A stretch of DNA of 21,616 bases from a virus. The stretch covers positions 1-21,616 of the IMG/VR virus record IMGVR_UViG_3300027896_000259; one strand, 5' to 3'. Under the pieces are notes generated by a model. The model saw only the letters and a list, made by a program, of their open reading frames with translations, did no database searches and was not told where the DNA came from. Position 1 is the first letter of the stretch, and each line of letters opens with the position of its first letter. The position numbers were made by a program, and so were the translations under genes. Positions 6,605 to 15,820 of this stretch are shown here, piece after piece.

Positions 6605-7678
6605 CTATTCCTCGTTATTTGTTTCTGCTTTTGATCCCTTCCTTCTTTTATCAGTAGTTGTTACTACTTCTTCTGCAGGTAAAGGACTTACATATTCAAA
6701 ATTCTCTATTGCATTTCTCATTTTCTTTTTGTCAGCAACTCTTGTTTCAAGAGCAAGTAGTTCCATCTGTTTTGAATCAAGTGCCAATTGTGCAATTAAC
6801 TCTTCTTCTGATGTAGCTATTACTGTTTCTCCCTCATATATAACTCCTTGTCTCTTTCCAAGGACCCTTAACACGAGAGCTTCTCTTACAAGACTTCTAA
6901 CATTCAAGAACTTGTCGGTCATACCGGCTATCCTGTTGAACAGGTCAACCGAGTTTTGACCTTTGTACTCTCCACTATCTACAGTACCTTTCGATATCAT
7001 TGTATAGATAGCATTGAATACAACTTCTTCCTTATCATTATCTGTGACCGGTAGGCCTATCAGTTTAGCTATTTTCCTTTGTTTTGAAAGATCCATTTGT
7101 TTAATAGATTCTATAGCCTTAGCTACAGACATATTCTTCTGATAAACAAGTGAAGCTTCAGCTTCAGGATTAGAAACGTAGAACTGAACATTAGCTCCAC
7201 AATTTCCTCTTTTCCATTCTTCCTGAGATGGTGCAATGAGATCTTTAATTTGTGTTACCCACCAAAACTCTATCTCCTTATGAGGGTTTCCAAAGTTGAA
7301 GGTGTTCTCACCATCCACTAACTTTACTCTTGATGCCACTTGACCAGAGTTAAACTTTGAACCATATACTCCAGAATAATATTCTGAACGTGGCCCAAGC
7401 TCTAGTCCTGTTATCATTTCAAGTCTTTCTTTCCTTTCTCTAACTATATTTGCTTCTATTCTTGCAGCTTCAGGATTGGTCATTGCCATCCTTCTTATAT
7501 AATTAGCTTCAGGGTCAAGTCCTGTAAGATATTTCCCATCTATACCTTGTATCGGTACTACACCTATTCCGGTGCCTGGGTGTCTCATGTATCCCTTTTC
7601 TGCCAGAGAATTTTTCATTGTCATCTCTCCTTGTTTATATTCTACAGGAAGAGGTAAGATTTTAGCTATCCTTGCCAT
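6605..7678 (-). CDS. Virion-associated protein downstream of the capsid gene, unknown
   Basis: A 357-residue, charged, mostly helical protein of no recognised family. The ATG at 7678 (MARIAKILPLPVEY) was chosen over an upstream in-frame GTG at 7687. Residues about 40-60 carry HPGTGIGVVPIQGIDGKYLTG (split there), followed by helices. A segment around 145-175 (EFWWVTQIKDLIAPSQEEW, then CGANVQFYV) looks like a globular core, and the end is Lys/Glu-rich and disordered. It is co-directional with capsid and connector genes and separated from the capsid gene by a hairpin. It may be a head completion or inner-head protein, inferred from context only. Confidence 0.6.
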   Translation of the reverse strand: MARIAKILPLPVEYKQGEMTMKNSLAEKGYMRHPGTGIGVVPIQGIDGKYLTGLDPEANYIRRMAMTNPEAARIEANIVRERKERLEMITGLELGPRSEYYSGVYGSKFNSGQVASRVKLVDGENTFNFGNPHKEIEFWWVTQIKDLIAPSQEEWKRGNCGANVQFYVSNPEAEASLVYQKNMSVAKAIESIKQMDLSKQRKIAKLIGLPVTDNDKEEVVFNAIYTMISKGTVDSGEYKGQNSVDLFNRIAGMTDKFLNVRSLVREALVLRVLGKRQGVIYEGETVIATSEEELIAQLALDSKQMELLALETRVADKKKMRNAIENFEYVSPLPAEEVVTTTDKRRKGSKAETNNEE

Positions 7679-7701
7679 TTTGATCACAGTATGTAATTGG
7701 T

Positions 7702-7727
7702 GCTCCCCTACTTTGGGTGAGGGGAGC
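7702..7727 (-). terminator. GC-rich hairpin after the capsid gene (weak terminator or RNA-stabilising stem)
   Basis: An inverted repeat GCTCCCC (7702-7708) / GGGGAGC (7721-7727), with T7709/A7720 adding a pair, encloses a 10-base loop. No T run follows on the minus strand, so full termination is unlikely. Its place directly behind the capsid gene suggests partial attenuation or protection of the capsid mRNA 3' end, which would lower expression of downstream genes relative to capsid. Confidence 0.55.
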
Positions 7728-7762
7728 TTAACCCTTATTCTTTATTATTAGCCAAAGTTCTA

Positions 7763-9328
7763 TTAGAACTGTGGTACCTGCTCGATAAGTGCTGTACGAG
7801 TGATATCTTCGATAAACACATCGTAACGGTCTTTCATCCAGATCTTGTATCCAGGGAACATACTGGCTGATGCCATACCCTTAGATGCTGCATGACCCAT
7901 GTGATGGTAAGTACCATCTATATAACCCCAAGTCATTGATGGAGCAGATGCTGGTCTTACTTCTCTAATGTTATCAGAGCTCATCTGATCACCACCTGGA
8001 GATACATCAAACACCATAAATACTGGAGTAGATTTTTTATTCCTACCAAATTCAGAGTTTGTCTGAGGCAGGTCAAGCTCCATCAGGTGAGATACTTCGA
8101 TCCTGCCGGTATCCATAGTTACCATTGAATCAAATGCCCAGTTGATGGTCATGTTCTGGCCTTTACCTTCAATGAAACGGTTGTCAGCTATAATCGTAAA
8201 ACCAGCTTTCAACAGGTCATCCTTAGCAGCAGTACGGAATACTTCAATACCAGCTTCGTTGGTAAACAGTTTTACTCTACGGTTCTTAACATCTTCCCTA
8301 CGGTAGAACAGGTCACCAAATACATTACGGATAATGTTAATAGAGAATTGACCAGCATTGTATTGCTCAAGGTTACCATAAGCTCTCATACGAGGATAAA
8401 CACCCATAGACAACTTCTTCATTTCCTGAGTACCAGAACCGGTATTAGATGAACCACCCTGAGCCCAGATCATTTTCTTAACCTTCATGTCAAGCATTCT
8501 CTTACGAAGTTCCATTTCAATGAATGGCTCCCATGCTGTAACATATTTATGCTCACCTTCTTGGTTACGTACTTTCTTAGAATACATGATCAGGTCGATC
8601 AGATTACCGTCCTTGTCTGTACCACGAGTATTAGCGTTAGCTACTTTAGTATCAGCCCAGTCAGTTACTGTGTGCTCAACCAAACTTGCAGAACCCAAAG
8701 ATTCATACAGTGTGATCTCATCACCCAGTGATCCAAGACCTGAACCTCTTTCATCAAACTCACCGGTAGCATTGTAAAGGAACTCAAATTCACGACCTTC
8801 AGCCAACCATTGTGGATCAACAGAAGTGGTCATTGGATTCTGTGTTACAAGCTGCATAGTGTACTTCCAAGCACGACCATAAGGAACAGGATCATTCATT
8901 ACGATGAACTGTTGACCATACATACGGTTAGCACTAATAACGTCATTGATAAAAAACTCCTTCTTATCAAACACCATTTCAAATGTCTGACGGTCAATAC
9001 CAATGTTTGGCATAGCCAAAGTAGTATCAGGAACTTCTACCAGTACAGGGAACTGATAAGGTACTGCTACCTTCCATTTCCAATAATCAGTTGCCTTATT
9101 AATAAAATAAGGTTTTGACTTCATGATCATCTGCAAGAAGTCGTTAGAATACAAACTGGTCTGAGTGTACAGGCTTATGATCTTTTTATCATAGTCTGCA
9201 GGAGACTCAGAGTGTAACATTTGGATGTGGTTAGAATCCGTAAATTTACCCAAAGCCCTCTTATTCATAGAGGAGTATCTTGTCGCAATGTACCCTGAAC
9301 TATAGCCAGGTATCTGTTGTAATGCCAT
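7763..9328 (-). CDS. Major capsid protein
   Basis: A 521-residue protein identified mainly by context. It follows portal and an acidic scaffold-like gene and has its own strong A-rich leader. Its codon use includes many C-ending codons compared with its neighbours, as expected for an abundant protein. Body features fit a HK97-type capsid: a long N-terminal region (MALQQIPGYSSGYIATRYSS) and a charged helix with EMELRKRMLDMKVKKMIWA (about residues 267-285). It continues as beta-rich sequence with SINIIRNVFGDLFYRRED and FEVFRTAAKDDLLKAGFTII-like segments. It then reaches VFMVFDVSPGGDQMSSDNIR and a long C-terminal strand region. I do not recognise a specific family signature, so the capsid role is strong inference and not a motif match. 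Confidence 0.75.
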   Translation of the reverse strand: MALQQIPGYSSGYIATRYSSMNKRALGKFTDSNHIQMLHSESPADYDKKIISLYTQTSLYSNDFLQMIMKSKPYFINKATDYWKWKVAVPYQFPVLVEVPDTTLAMPNIGIDRQTFEMVFDKKEFFINDVISANRMYGQQFIVMNDPVPYGRAWKYTMQLVTQNPMTTSVDPQWLAEGREFEFLYNATGEFDERGSGLGSLGDEITLYESLGSASLVEHTVTDWADTKVANANTRGTDKDGNLIDLIMYSKKVRNQEGEHKYVTAWEPFIEMELRKRMLDMKVKKMIWAQGGSSNTGSGTQEMKKLSMGVYPRMRAYGNLEQYNAGQFSINIIRNVFGDLFYRREDVKNRRVKLFTNEAGIEVFRTAAKDDLLKAGFTIIADNRFIEGKGQNMTINWAFDSMVTMDTGRIEVSHLMELDLPQTNSEFGRNKKSTPVFMVFDVSPGGDQMSSDNIREVRPASAPSMTWGYIDGTYHHMGHAASKGMASASMFPGYKIWMKDRYDVFIEDITRTALIEQVPQF

Positions 9329-9348
9329 TTTATTTTACTTTTAGTTTA
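9329..9348 (-). promoter_or_regulatory. A-rich translation leader of the capsid gene
   Basis: On the minus strand the start is preceded by AAACTAAAAGTAAAATAAA. It matches the leader of the 374-residue virion protein except for one extra base. No Shine-Dalgarno site is present. It probably sets high translation of the capsid gene. Confidence 0.5.
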
Positions 9349-9351
9349 TGA

Positions 9352-10632
9352 TTATAATCCGTCAAGGAATTGGAAATTCTTTTTACCCCCACCTTGATTA
9401 TCTTTAGAAGAAAGAGAACTCTTTGGTTTTTTATTCTTTATAAAATTAAAAACTTCATTACTCTCTTTACTTACTGCTTTCTTTGCTACTGGCCCAAGAT
9501 CAAGATTTAATGGTTTACCTGGTTCATAATTCTTCAACAACAGTAAAGCTAACTTTACTTTTGTTTCATGATTTTGTGGATTCTGAAGATCCATTATTAC
9601 TCTATCAAAATCAGTAATAAGTTCACCAGTAGGTAGTTTCCATTTCTTTGTTTCTAAAAAATCAACTGCTTTGTTAGCTGATTCTCTGTTAACCGGGATA
9701 CCATCAAACTCAGATGTTTTAATTTTATCATTTAATATACTTCTTATATTATTTGAATACTGAGCTTCTAGTTGTTTCTTTCTTTCAAAACGAGCTTTAG
9801 AGTCTTCTTGCATTCTTGCCAACTGAGCTTCCTCAGTCTTAACAAGTGCTTTATGATGTCTCTGTGCTGTACTTTCAAGGTCAGAGTTAAGTCTTAGTTT
9901 CTTAACTTCTGCTCGGATATCTTCATCCTCCCATCCTTGATTTCTTAAAGCTGCTTCAACAACTCTTTGTTGGTTATCCTCATCGGATAGGTCCATGTCC
10001 TTAAAGTTCTGTGTTTCTATGTATTTAGAAACAAACTCTCTTGGATCTGCACCATTTACAAAAACTGCATTGAACAGATCTCTTGCTTCTTCACCATGTC
10101 TACCGGCAAAGTTATAGACCATTTGTTCTGCCATTTTTTGCTTCTCCCAGTTAAACCTCTCAATGAACTCTTCTGAGGTAGTTGGTAGTTCATCATCATC
10201 ACCATCAGTAGTAAAGATACCGACCTTATATAGATCTTTTGCTAATTCTTCAAACTCAGTTAGAGGTTCGTCATTACCATCTTCACTATCGTTATCATCG
10301 TCATCATCGTTTTGCTCAGTGACTTTAGATTTAGATTTTGTTGATTTGTTATCATCATCACCGTCATCATCACCTTCAATGAACTTACGAGCTTCTTCTT
10401 CTTCTTTCTGTTTAGCTGCCTTTATTTCAGCTACTTTTTCATCATCAGACTTAGCTTTACCTTTTTCTTCTGCTTGTTTTTTATCTTCTTCAGAAGCAGG
10501 TTTGATGTCTTTTGCTGGAACATTTGTCATAGGAGCATCATTCATATATGCTTCAAACTCCTGTATATCAGCCTGTGAACTACCCTCAATACCAAAATCG
10601 AGGTCTTCATTTAAGAAGTTATCTTGTGCCAT
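9352..10632 (-). CDS. Acidic scaffolding-like protein
   Basis: A 426-residue protein with a very acidic, low-complexity N-terminal third. It has runs of Asp/Glu, with GDDDGDDDN near residue 88 and NDDDDDNDSEDGNDEP near 110. Helical, charged segments follow (EEAQLARMQEDSKARFERKKQLEAQ near 268-292), then a basic C-terminus ending KKNFQFLDGL. A disordered acidic N-terminus, helical middle and basic tail that could contact the capsid subunit, placed between portal and capsid genes, are typical of phage scaffold proteins. No protease motif (Ser-His or ClpP-like) is seen, so it is not obviously a fused protease. Function is inferred from composition and gene order. Confidence 0.65.
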   Translation of the reverse strand: MAQDNFLNEDLDFGIEGSSQADIQEFEAYMNDAPMTNVPAKDIKPASEEDKKQAEEKGKAKSDDEKVAEIKAAKQKEEEEARKFIEGDDDGDDDNKSTKSKSKVTEQNDDDDDNDSEDGNDEPLTEFEELAKDLYKVGIFTTDGDDDELPTTSEEFIERFNWEKQKMAEQMVYNFAGRHGEEARDLFNAVFVNGADPREFVSKYIETQNFKDMDLSDEDNQQRVVEAALRNQGWEDEDIRAEVKKLRLNSDLESTAQRHHKALVKTEEAQLARMQEDSKARFERKKQLEAQYSNNIRSILNDKIKTSEFDGIPVNRESANKAVDFLETKKWKLPTGELITDFDRVIMDLQNPQNHETKVKLALLLLKNYEPGKPLNLDLGPVAKKAVSKESNEVFNFIKNKKPKSSLSSKDNQGGGKKNFQFLDGL

Positions 10633-10652
10633 ATGTAATTGTATTTATGATG

Positions 10653-10685
10653 TAAAGATATGCAGGTAATTACTTACAATACAAA
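10653..10685 (-). promoter_or_regulatory. Candidate promoter for scaffold and capsid genes
   Basis: In the 114-bp gap between portal and scaffold genes, the minus strand carries TTTG (10685-10682), a 21-bp spacer and TATCTTTA (10660-10653). This matches the Bacteroidota -33 TTTG / -7 TAnnTTTG layout with one mismatch in the last base of the -7 box. It would give an extra transcript for scaffold and capsid. The rest of the gap is A/T-rich and holds no gene. Confidence 0.5.
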
Positions 10686-10746
10686 CTTTCTTTACTGATT
10701 AGGAAAAAAATGTTAATTTTATATACCGTTGTTTTAAAAAAATAAA

Positions 10747-13428
10747 CTATTTACCCTTGTTAGAACTCTTCATTTTCTTCTCCATGATCTTGACTTTATT
10801 CTTTTCAATATCATTTCTTTCTGATTCAAGAGCCAACTTATGCTGCTTCATGGTCATATCATTGGCATCTCTGCCACTTTGATCTTGCATTTTCTGCTTT
10901 TCCATCTGGAGCTTAAGCTCTTCTATATCTCTTTTATAAATAGATTCTTGTTGTTTTACATTATAAGATAAGATATCACCATAATCAGGACCTTCCGGTG
11001 CTTTGTTTTCTTTAGCTATTTGTATACGTTCTTTGATCTGGGCTACTGTAATTGCAGTATTAGCTTCAGTATCTATCTTGTATACCTGTACCTGTATATC
11101 ATCCTGATGTTTCTTCTCTTCTATAGCAGCTTCCTGTTGCATCTTTTGCTCTTCCATTTGTTGAGCTTGCTGCTGCATTTGTTGATTCTGCTGTTGTATA
11201 TTATCTTGTTTCTCTTTCAACTTTTTATATGTATCAAGAAGCTTACGAGTAGATGTTTCTGTATACATTTGTGCAACTTCATAAAGACTTGCACCATTCT
11301 GTAATGCAGGTTGTGCAAGACCTTGTATCTGTTGGAACACTCTCATATCATCTGCCCTTGATGTCATGAACAGTTTAATATCTCTATTCTTTAACTGTGT
11401 TTCTGTTTGTATTTTAACAAAAGCATTGCCACCTTCTGAATCAATGAAGCTAAGTGTTGATTCTGGTTTTCTTGATTCTAGGTATTGTGCTATGTCAAGT
11501 ATACATTGCAACTCCTGGTTCTCAATATACTCTTGTTGAACAAAGTAGGGTTCTGTTTGTGCGTAGGATTGGGATACTGCGGTATTAGTACCGGTAGCAG
11601 ATTCAGAGGCAGTTATAGACCCAAGTCGTTGCCTATTAAGGCCTATAAGTTCCCAACACTCATTTTTTAACTGTGCAGCTAAGTCATACCTTGTTTGCAT
11701 CTGTTGAGAAAGTGTCCAATCTATTACTGTGTACTGGTTAAAAGAAGATGGTTTTTTAGTATTATCCGGAGAGTCATCTACCCATATAACACCTTGCTCT
11801 TCAGCTTGTCTTTCCCATATCTCCATAGAGTCTTCATATGTTCCACCTTTTTGAAGAGGTACATGTCTACGAGACATTAAAAGTACTTTACCTTTTTCTT
11901 TCTCAAGCAATCTGTATAATTGATTCATACAGATGTTATAAAGTGTTTGGAAAGGTTTCATAAGATCTACAAGAGATACAGATACAGTATTCTCTATTTC
12001 ATGTACTACACCAATGATAGGACAGTAATCTATTATCTCCAATGGTTCAACATAATAAATATCATCACCTATCTTCATTCCCTTGTACCACTGGTTCTCC
12101 CATTTCCATTCAATAGATATTTCTTGTGGGTGCATACCATCCTTATAGTTATCATCAACCATATCTGATTGCATGTTACCATCTTTATCTATATAAGTAA
12201 GCAAGCCTATTTTACGTTTAGATTTCCAGTAAGCAGTAGTTACTATAAACCTATTACCAAAAGTGCCTACAGATGGTGCAGCATTCCCAAGTAAACCATT
12301 TGTATCTTGTCTATTATCATTCTGCATCCATGCTTCCATGTTCTCTCTTTCCTGAAGTACTAATGGGTCATATGGGTTATACTGTACACTCTCTGAACCA
12401 GTCTTACCTGCCTCAAGATTTGTAACTCTTGAGTATGGAAAGAATGCTTGCATGGCATAATTACGAAGATGGTCTATCTCTTCTTCTGTTAGATCAAACT
12501 TATCAATTATCTCACTAAGCTCCATTATCTCTATAAGACCTGCAGCATAGGCATCCTTGATATATTTTTTATCCGGAGTAGTAAGCCACCATGCATTCTT
12601 GGGATTTACTTTCTCGGCTTTAAATCCTGTCCTATCTCTTGTCTCATAGTTATGAAAGAACTCTCTATTAGATATTAACAAATCCCTAAAGCCTTGTTCA
12701 AAATGTTCTTTCATATTGAACTCTCTCTTTAAAGCTTGTAGCATATTAGCTGCCCATACCTCTGCTGCAGAAGTATAGTCCATCATGTATTCTTTAACTT
12801 TATCAGCAGTAAGTTGTTCTACCTGTTGATTGAAACCTTCAAGGTCTGATAGGTCTGCTCCTTGTTCCTTAAGTTTATTTGCTATTTGTTGTCTTGCATT
12901 ATCTTGTATATATTGCATATACAGATTTGTATAGAACTGACCCTCTTCACTTTTAGATAGGTCATCAACTGCTTTAGCTCTTGCTACATCGGGTCTTTTA
13001 CTTTTCTCACCTACCATTGTATTGATAGGTGGATTAAGTATTGGGTAATGCTGTACATATGCAGGTAGATCTGCATCACGTATAAGCTCATCAACAAAAG
13101 ACATTACCGGACCTTCCGCATAAAAGTCTTCTGGTTTAAGGATACCTTTCATCAACTCATAGTTTCTAACTAATCTTGTTCTCTGAAAGTTATACTGAGC
13201 AAGTGCAACTGTATAGAAATAATCCATATTGATCTTCCACCAGTTACCACTTCTTTTTGTAATACCATCCACATGCTGCCGAGGCATAGGTATAACATTA
13301 CCTGCTTTATCAGTAAGTCTTCTTTCCTTATCTATATCTAAACCCTCACCAATGAACTGATCAGGGAATAAATTCAAAAGCACCTCTTGAGGTGCATTGT
13401 ATTCGGCTAAATATTTTATAATTGCCAT
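10747..13428 (-). CDS. Portal protein
   Basis: An 893-residue protein forming the dodecameric DNA channel at the capsid vertex in related phages. It directly follows TerL (5-bp gap) and precedes scaffold and capsid genes, the classic portal place. The N-terminal region has NMDYFYTVALAQYNFQRTRL and NYELMKGILKPEDFY. A central segment, VSVSLVDLMKPFQTLYNICM (about 480-499), is followed by a RRHVPLQKGG loop and ELIGLNRQRLGSI. The C-terminus (about 735-893) is a long Gln/Lys/Glu-rich coiled coil (QQQNQQMQQQAQQMEEQK). Long portals with Gln-rich tails occur in crAss-like and related Bacteroidota phages. Gene order and length make the call strong; exact family membership was not checked. Confidence 0.82.
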   Translation of the reverse strand: MAIIKYLAEYNAPQEVLLNLFPDQFIGEGLDIDKERRLTDKAGNVIPMPRQHVDGITKRSGNWWKINMDYFYTVALAQYNFQRTRLVRNYELMKGILKPEDFYAEGPVMSFVDELIRDADLPAYVQHYPILNPPINTMVGEKSKRPDVARAKAVDDLSKSEEGQFYTNLYMQYIQDNARQQIANKLKEQGADLSDLEGFNQQVEQLTADKVKEYMMDYTSAAEVWAANMLQALKREFNMKEHFEQGFRDLLISNREFFHNYETRDRTGFKAEKVNPKNAWWLTTPDKKYIKDAYAAGLIEIMELSEIIDKFDLTEEEIDHLRNYAMQAFFPYSRVTNLEAGKTGSESVQYNPYDPLVLQERENMEAWMQNDNRQDTNGLLGNAAPSVGTFGNRFIVTTAYWKSKRKIGLLTYIDKDGNMQSDMVDDNYKDGMHPQEISIEWKWENQWYKGMKIGDDIYYVEPLEIIDYCPIIGVVHEIENTVSVSLVDLMKPFQTLYNICMNQLYRLLEKEKGKVLLMSRRHVPLQKGGTYEDSMEIWERQAEEQGVIWVDDSPDNTKKPSSFNQYTVIDWTLSQQMQTRYDLAAQLKNECWELIGLNRQRLGSITASESATGTNTAVSQSYAQTEPYFVQQEYIENQELQCILDIAQYLESRKPESTLSFIDSEGGNAFVKIQTETQLKNRDIKLFMTSRADDMRVFQQIQGLAQPALQNGASLYEVAQMYTETSTRKLLDTYKKLKEKQDNIQQQNQQMQQQAQQMEEQKMQQEAAIEEKKHQDDIQVQVYKIDTEANTAITVAQIKERIQIAKENKAPEGPDYGDILSYNVKQQESIYKRDIEELKLQMEKQKMQDQSGRDANDMTMKQHKLALESERNDIEKNKVKIMEKKMKSSNKGK

Positions 13429-13433
13429 TGTAT

Positions 13434-15497
13434 TTATTTTAAAAGTCTACTTATTCTACTTTTACTTGTTTGATATTTGAATGTATTACCAAGCTCTTTG
13501 AAAACTCCCTGATGCCTTTTACGAACAGGTTCTTTAAATCTTGGGTCAACATCTTCTATAGTTACCTGGATACGTTGACTATCCATTTTTCTTGCACATG
13601 TAATTGCTATAGAAATAGCTCTTATTCGGTCAAAGTTACCATCTTTGTTCCATTTAATTATCTCATCAAGTAATACAGGGTCATTTATCTTTGATACACC
13701 AAGTATCTTTTTTGTTTCCTCAGATCCTGGTACCGGTACAGAAGCAAAGTGTTCTTCCATGTACTGCTTAAGATTTGTATTGAAAAGTTCTATATTCCTT
13801 GGAGAAGAGCTGACACCCTTTTGTCTCAGGTTCGCACTACTGGTAGGACTATACTCTTTTATCCAATCAGGTGTATCCATTAACATATGCCCCTCTCCTT
13901 TAGCCATCATATAATCAATAAATGACATTTCATCATTCTCACACAATGCTATAGCATTATAGTACTTAATAAGTAATCGAACATTATTATTCCAAGTTTC
14001 TTTACTATCTGGCCTTGCTACATACCATGCTACTGGCATATCCTGAAAACTATCTGACAAAGCATCATATGATCTTTTAAAAATATAGATAGCTCCAAGT
14101 GAATCTGAGTTAGGAGCTTTCTCAAACCTGTAGGGGTCAATACCAGCTACGTACAATCCATAAGGAGGATCTGGTACAGGATGCTCAATAATAACTATAG
14201 GACAATTGGTATCTTCTTTAGGGCTCTTTGGGAAACTGGACACCGGTAGTTTGTTAGATGGTCGATGTACTACTTTATCTCCTTCTTCAAAAAGGTCTAC
14301 ATATATACCTACCTTAAGGCCAGGGAACTGAACTTCCAATCTATCCTTTTGCTGCCTGGCTATATCTGCATTAAAATAATTCTCAGATGAAGATAGGAAA
14401 CATTCCTTTGGGGTCAAAGGATAATACATAATAAGCTTGAGGTATTCTGTTTGGTCAGGATCAAGTGCTTTTTTAGCTCTTTCATCCTTGATTATTTTCA
14501 TAGCCTTTAACTTATCAGAAGCTTGCATTTCTATCTTATCAAGCTCTTTTATTTCCTTGTCTTCAGCTATCTTACCTTCCTTCTTAAGATATTCCCCTAA
14601 TGTAGTTTTATACTTACAATCAAGTCTGTACAGACCCGACATAAATACACATGTCCTTTCACCGGTAACAGGATCAGTAACACCGAGAAAGTTATTAGCA
14701 TCAGGATGATAAAAATATCTTTCAGCATCAGCACCTTTCTCAAATGAACCTCCTGTACCAAAAAGTATAGGTACGCATCTCCAACCAAATTTAGATTTAA
14801 AGGCTGGCTTTGCTGCCTCAAAAGATTGTGCAAATGGGAACTTACCTATCTCATCTGTTGCATATGCCTTTGCTGTAACACCGGCAGGACCTTCTGTATT
14901 TTTACCATCTGCCACGTTCCTTATAATAAGATATGACCATATTTCATCTTCATTATCTTTAGATTTAAGACCAAGGCGTACCATTGGTTTTCTCCAATCC
15001 TTATCTAATTTAGGTATCTTAAGTCCTTCCCATAAGTTCCCAAGACCATAATCTATTTTATCTTTTAATAGTGATAGGTCAGAATCATTACCACCTACAA
15101 TTACGTTCTGAGTATCTTTAAATAATGTTGCATGATAACCAAGATAAGATGCCATTATTTCAGACTTACCGAACTGACGTACTCCAATATGTAAATAACC
15201 TTTCTTCTCTATCCTGCATTGTTCTAAATACTCTGATACAAGCCATTCGTTATCTCTAAGAGAGGGAAGGAGTTTCCTTCTTACAATGTTCCCATACTCA
15301 TCTTCCATATCATCTCTGATATACCAATGATTCAGATGCCAGTATAACCAGCCTGAAAAGAATATGCCATCTACAGTTACTCCTCCCAAACACTTATCTT
15401 CTTCTTCTTTAACAAGCTTATTATAACTATCAGAACCTTTTGGTGGAAGGTTCTTTTTATTTTTAAAGAAGTCTGAAAATTTTATTTCCTTTACCAT
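13434..15497 (-). CDS. terL: Terminase large subunit (ATPase and nuclease)
   Basis: The 687-residue motor that pumps and cuts phage DNA at the portal. The ATPase domain shows Walker A HIGVRQFGKSE (residues 103-113, GxxxxGKS) and Walker B AYATDEIGKF (211-220, catalytic Asp215-Glu216), plus a coupling-type FGTGGSFEKG (246-255). The C-terminal RNase H-like nuclease has an acidic strand YVAGIDPYRFE (Asp454), then IALCENDEMSFIDYM (Glu520/Asp522). Near the end is GNFDRIRAISIAI, whose Asp fits the third metal ligand. Both domains are complete and length is normal. The gene lies between a small upstream gene (possible TerS) and the portal, with 2-bp and 5-bp gaps, in one transcription unit. Confidence 0.93.
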   Translation of the reverse strand: MVKEIKFSDFFKNKKNLPPKGSDSYNKLVKEEEDKCLGGVTVDGIFFSGWLYWHLNHWYIRDDMEDEYGNIVRRKLLPSLRDNEWLVSEYLEQCRIEKKGYLHIGVRQFGKSEIMASYLGYHATLFKDTQNVIVGGNDSDLSLLKDKIDYGLGNLWEGLKIPKLDKDWRKPMVRLGLKSKDNEDEIWSYLIIRNVADGKNTEGPAGVTAKAYATDEIGKFPFAQSFEAAKPAFKSKFGWRCVPILFGTGGSFEKGADAERYFYHPDANNFLGVTDPVTGERTCVFMSGLYRLDCKYKTTLGEYLKKEGKIAEDKEIKELDKIEMQASDKLKAMKIIKDERAKKALDPDQTEYLKLIMYYPLTPKECFLSSSENYFNADIARQQKDRLEVQFPGLKVGIYVDLFEEGDKVVHRPSNKLPVSSFPKSPKEDTNCPIVIIEHPVPDPPYGLYVAGIDPYRFEKAPNSDSLGAIYIFKRSYDALSDSFQDMPVAWYVARPDSKETWNNNVRLLIKYYNAIALCENDEMSFIDYMMAKGEGHMLMDTPDWIKEYSPTSSANLRQKGVSSSPRNIELFNTNLKQYMEEHFASVPVPGSEETKKILGVSKINDPVLLDEIIKWNKDGNFDRIRAISIAITCARKMDSQRIQVTIEDVDPRFKEPVRKRHQGVFKELGNTFKYQTSKSRISRLLK

Positions 15498-15499
15498 AA

Positions 15500-15808
15500 T
15501 TACATTCTTGAAGGTCTTTCACCACCACCTCTAACATCTTTCTTTTTATGTTCTTCGGCCTGTCTCATCTTATTGACCTGTTCCAATAATGCAAGATATT
15601 CTTTCATGGTATCCCTGATACACTTTATCTGAGACTCTATTGAAGCAACTACCATTGGCATAGTACCACCTTTAGCTGTAGGCTTCCATTCGATCCTATC
15701 CTTTAGTTTATCTATCGGGTTATTATCAATGTACTCTCTCCACTCATTAAGTTTCTGTTCAGCCCAATCTAACTCTGCATCAATATATATCTTCTTAGCT
15801 GTTGCCAT
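15500..15808 (-). CDS. Small helical protein upstream of TerL, possible terminase small subunit
   Basis: A 102-residue, charged protein of two or three predicted helices (ELDWAEQKLNEWREYIDNN, then SIESQIKCIRDTMKEYLALLEQVNKMRQ) with a basic Arg/Gly C-terminus. It ends two bases before the TerL start. Size, oligomer-like helices and position fit a small terminase subunit, but no helix-turn-helix is evident and I recognise no family. The winged-helix protein at 16650-17057 is an alternative candidate for the DNA-recognition role. Confidence 0.55.
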   Translation of the reverse strand: MATAKKIYIDAELDWAEQKLNEWREYIDNNPIDKLKDRIEWKPTAKGGTMPMVVASIESQIKCIRDTMKEYLALLEQVNKMRQAEEHKKKDVRGGGERPSRM

Positions 15809-15820
15809 GTCTTATAAATT

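Noticed and set aside
8487-9118. Plus-strand open frames opposite the capsid gene
   Set aside because: Antisense shadows of the capsid gene with no domain or start context.
10163-10669. 168-residue Ser-rich frame on the plus strand
   Set aside because: It is the mirror of the acidic, low-complexity stretch of the scaffold gene and has no promoter or leader of its own.
14597-14833. 78-residue minus-strand frame inside the terminase gene
   Set aside because: It lies in another frame within the well-supported terminase coding region, with no independent start signal or recognisable domain.
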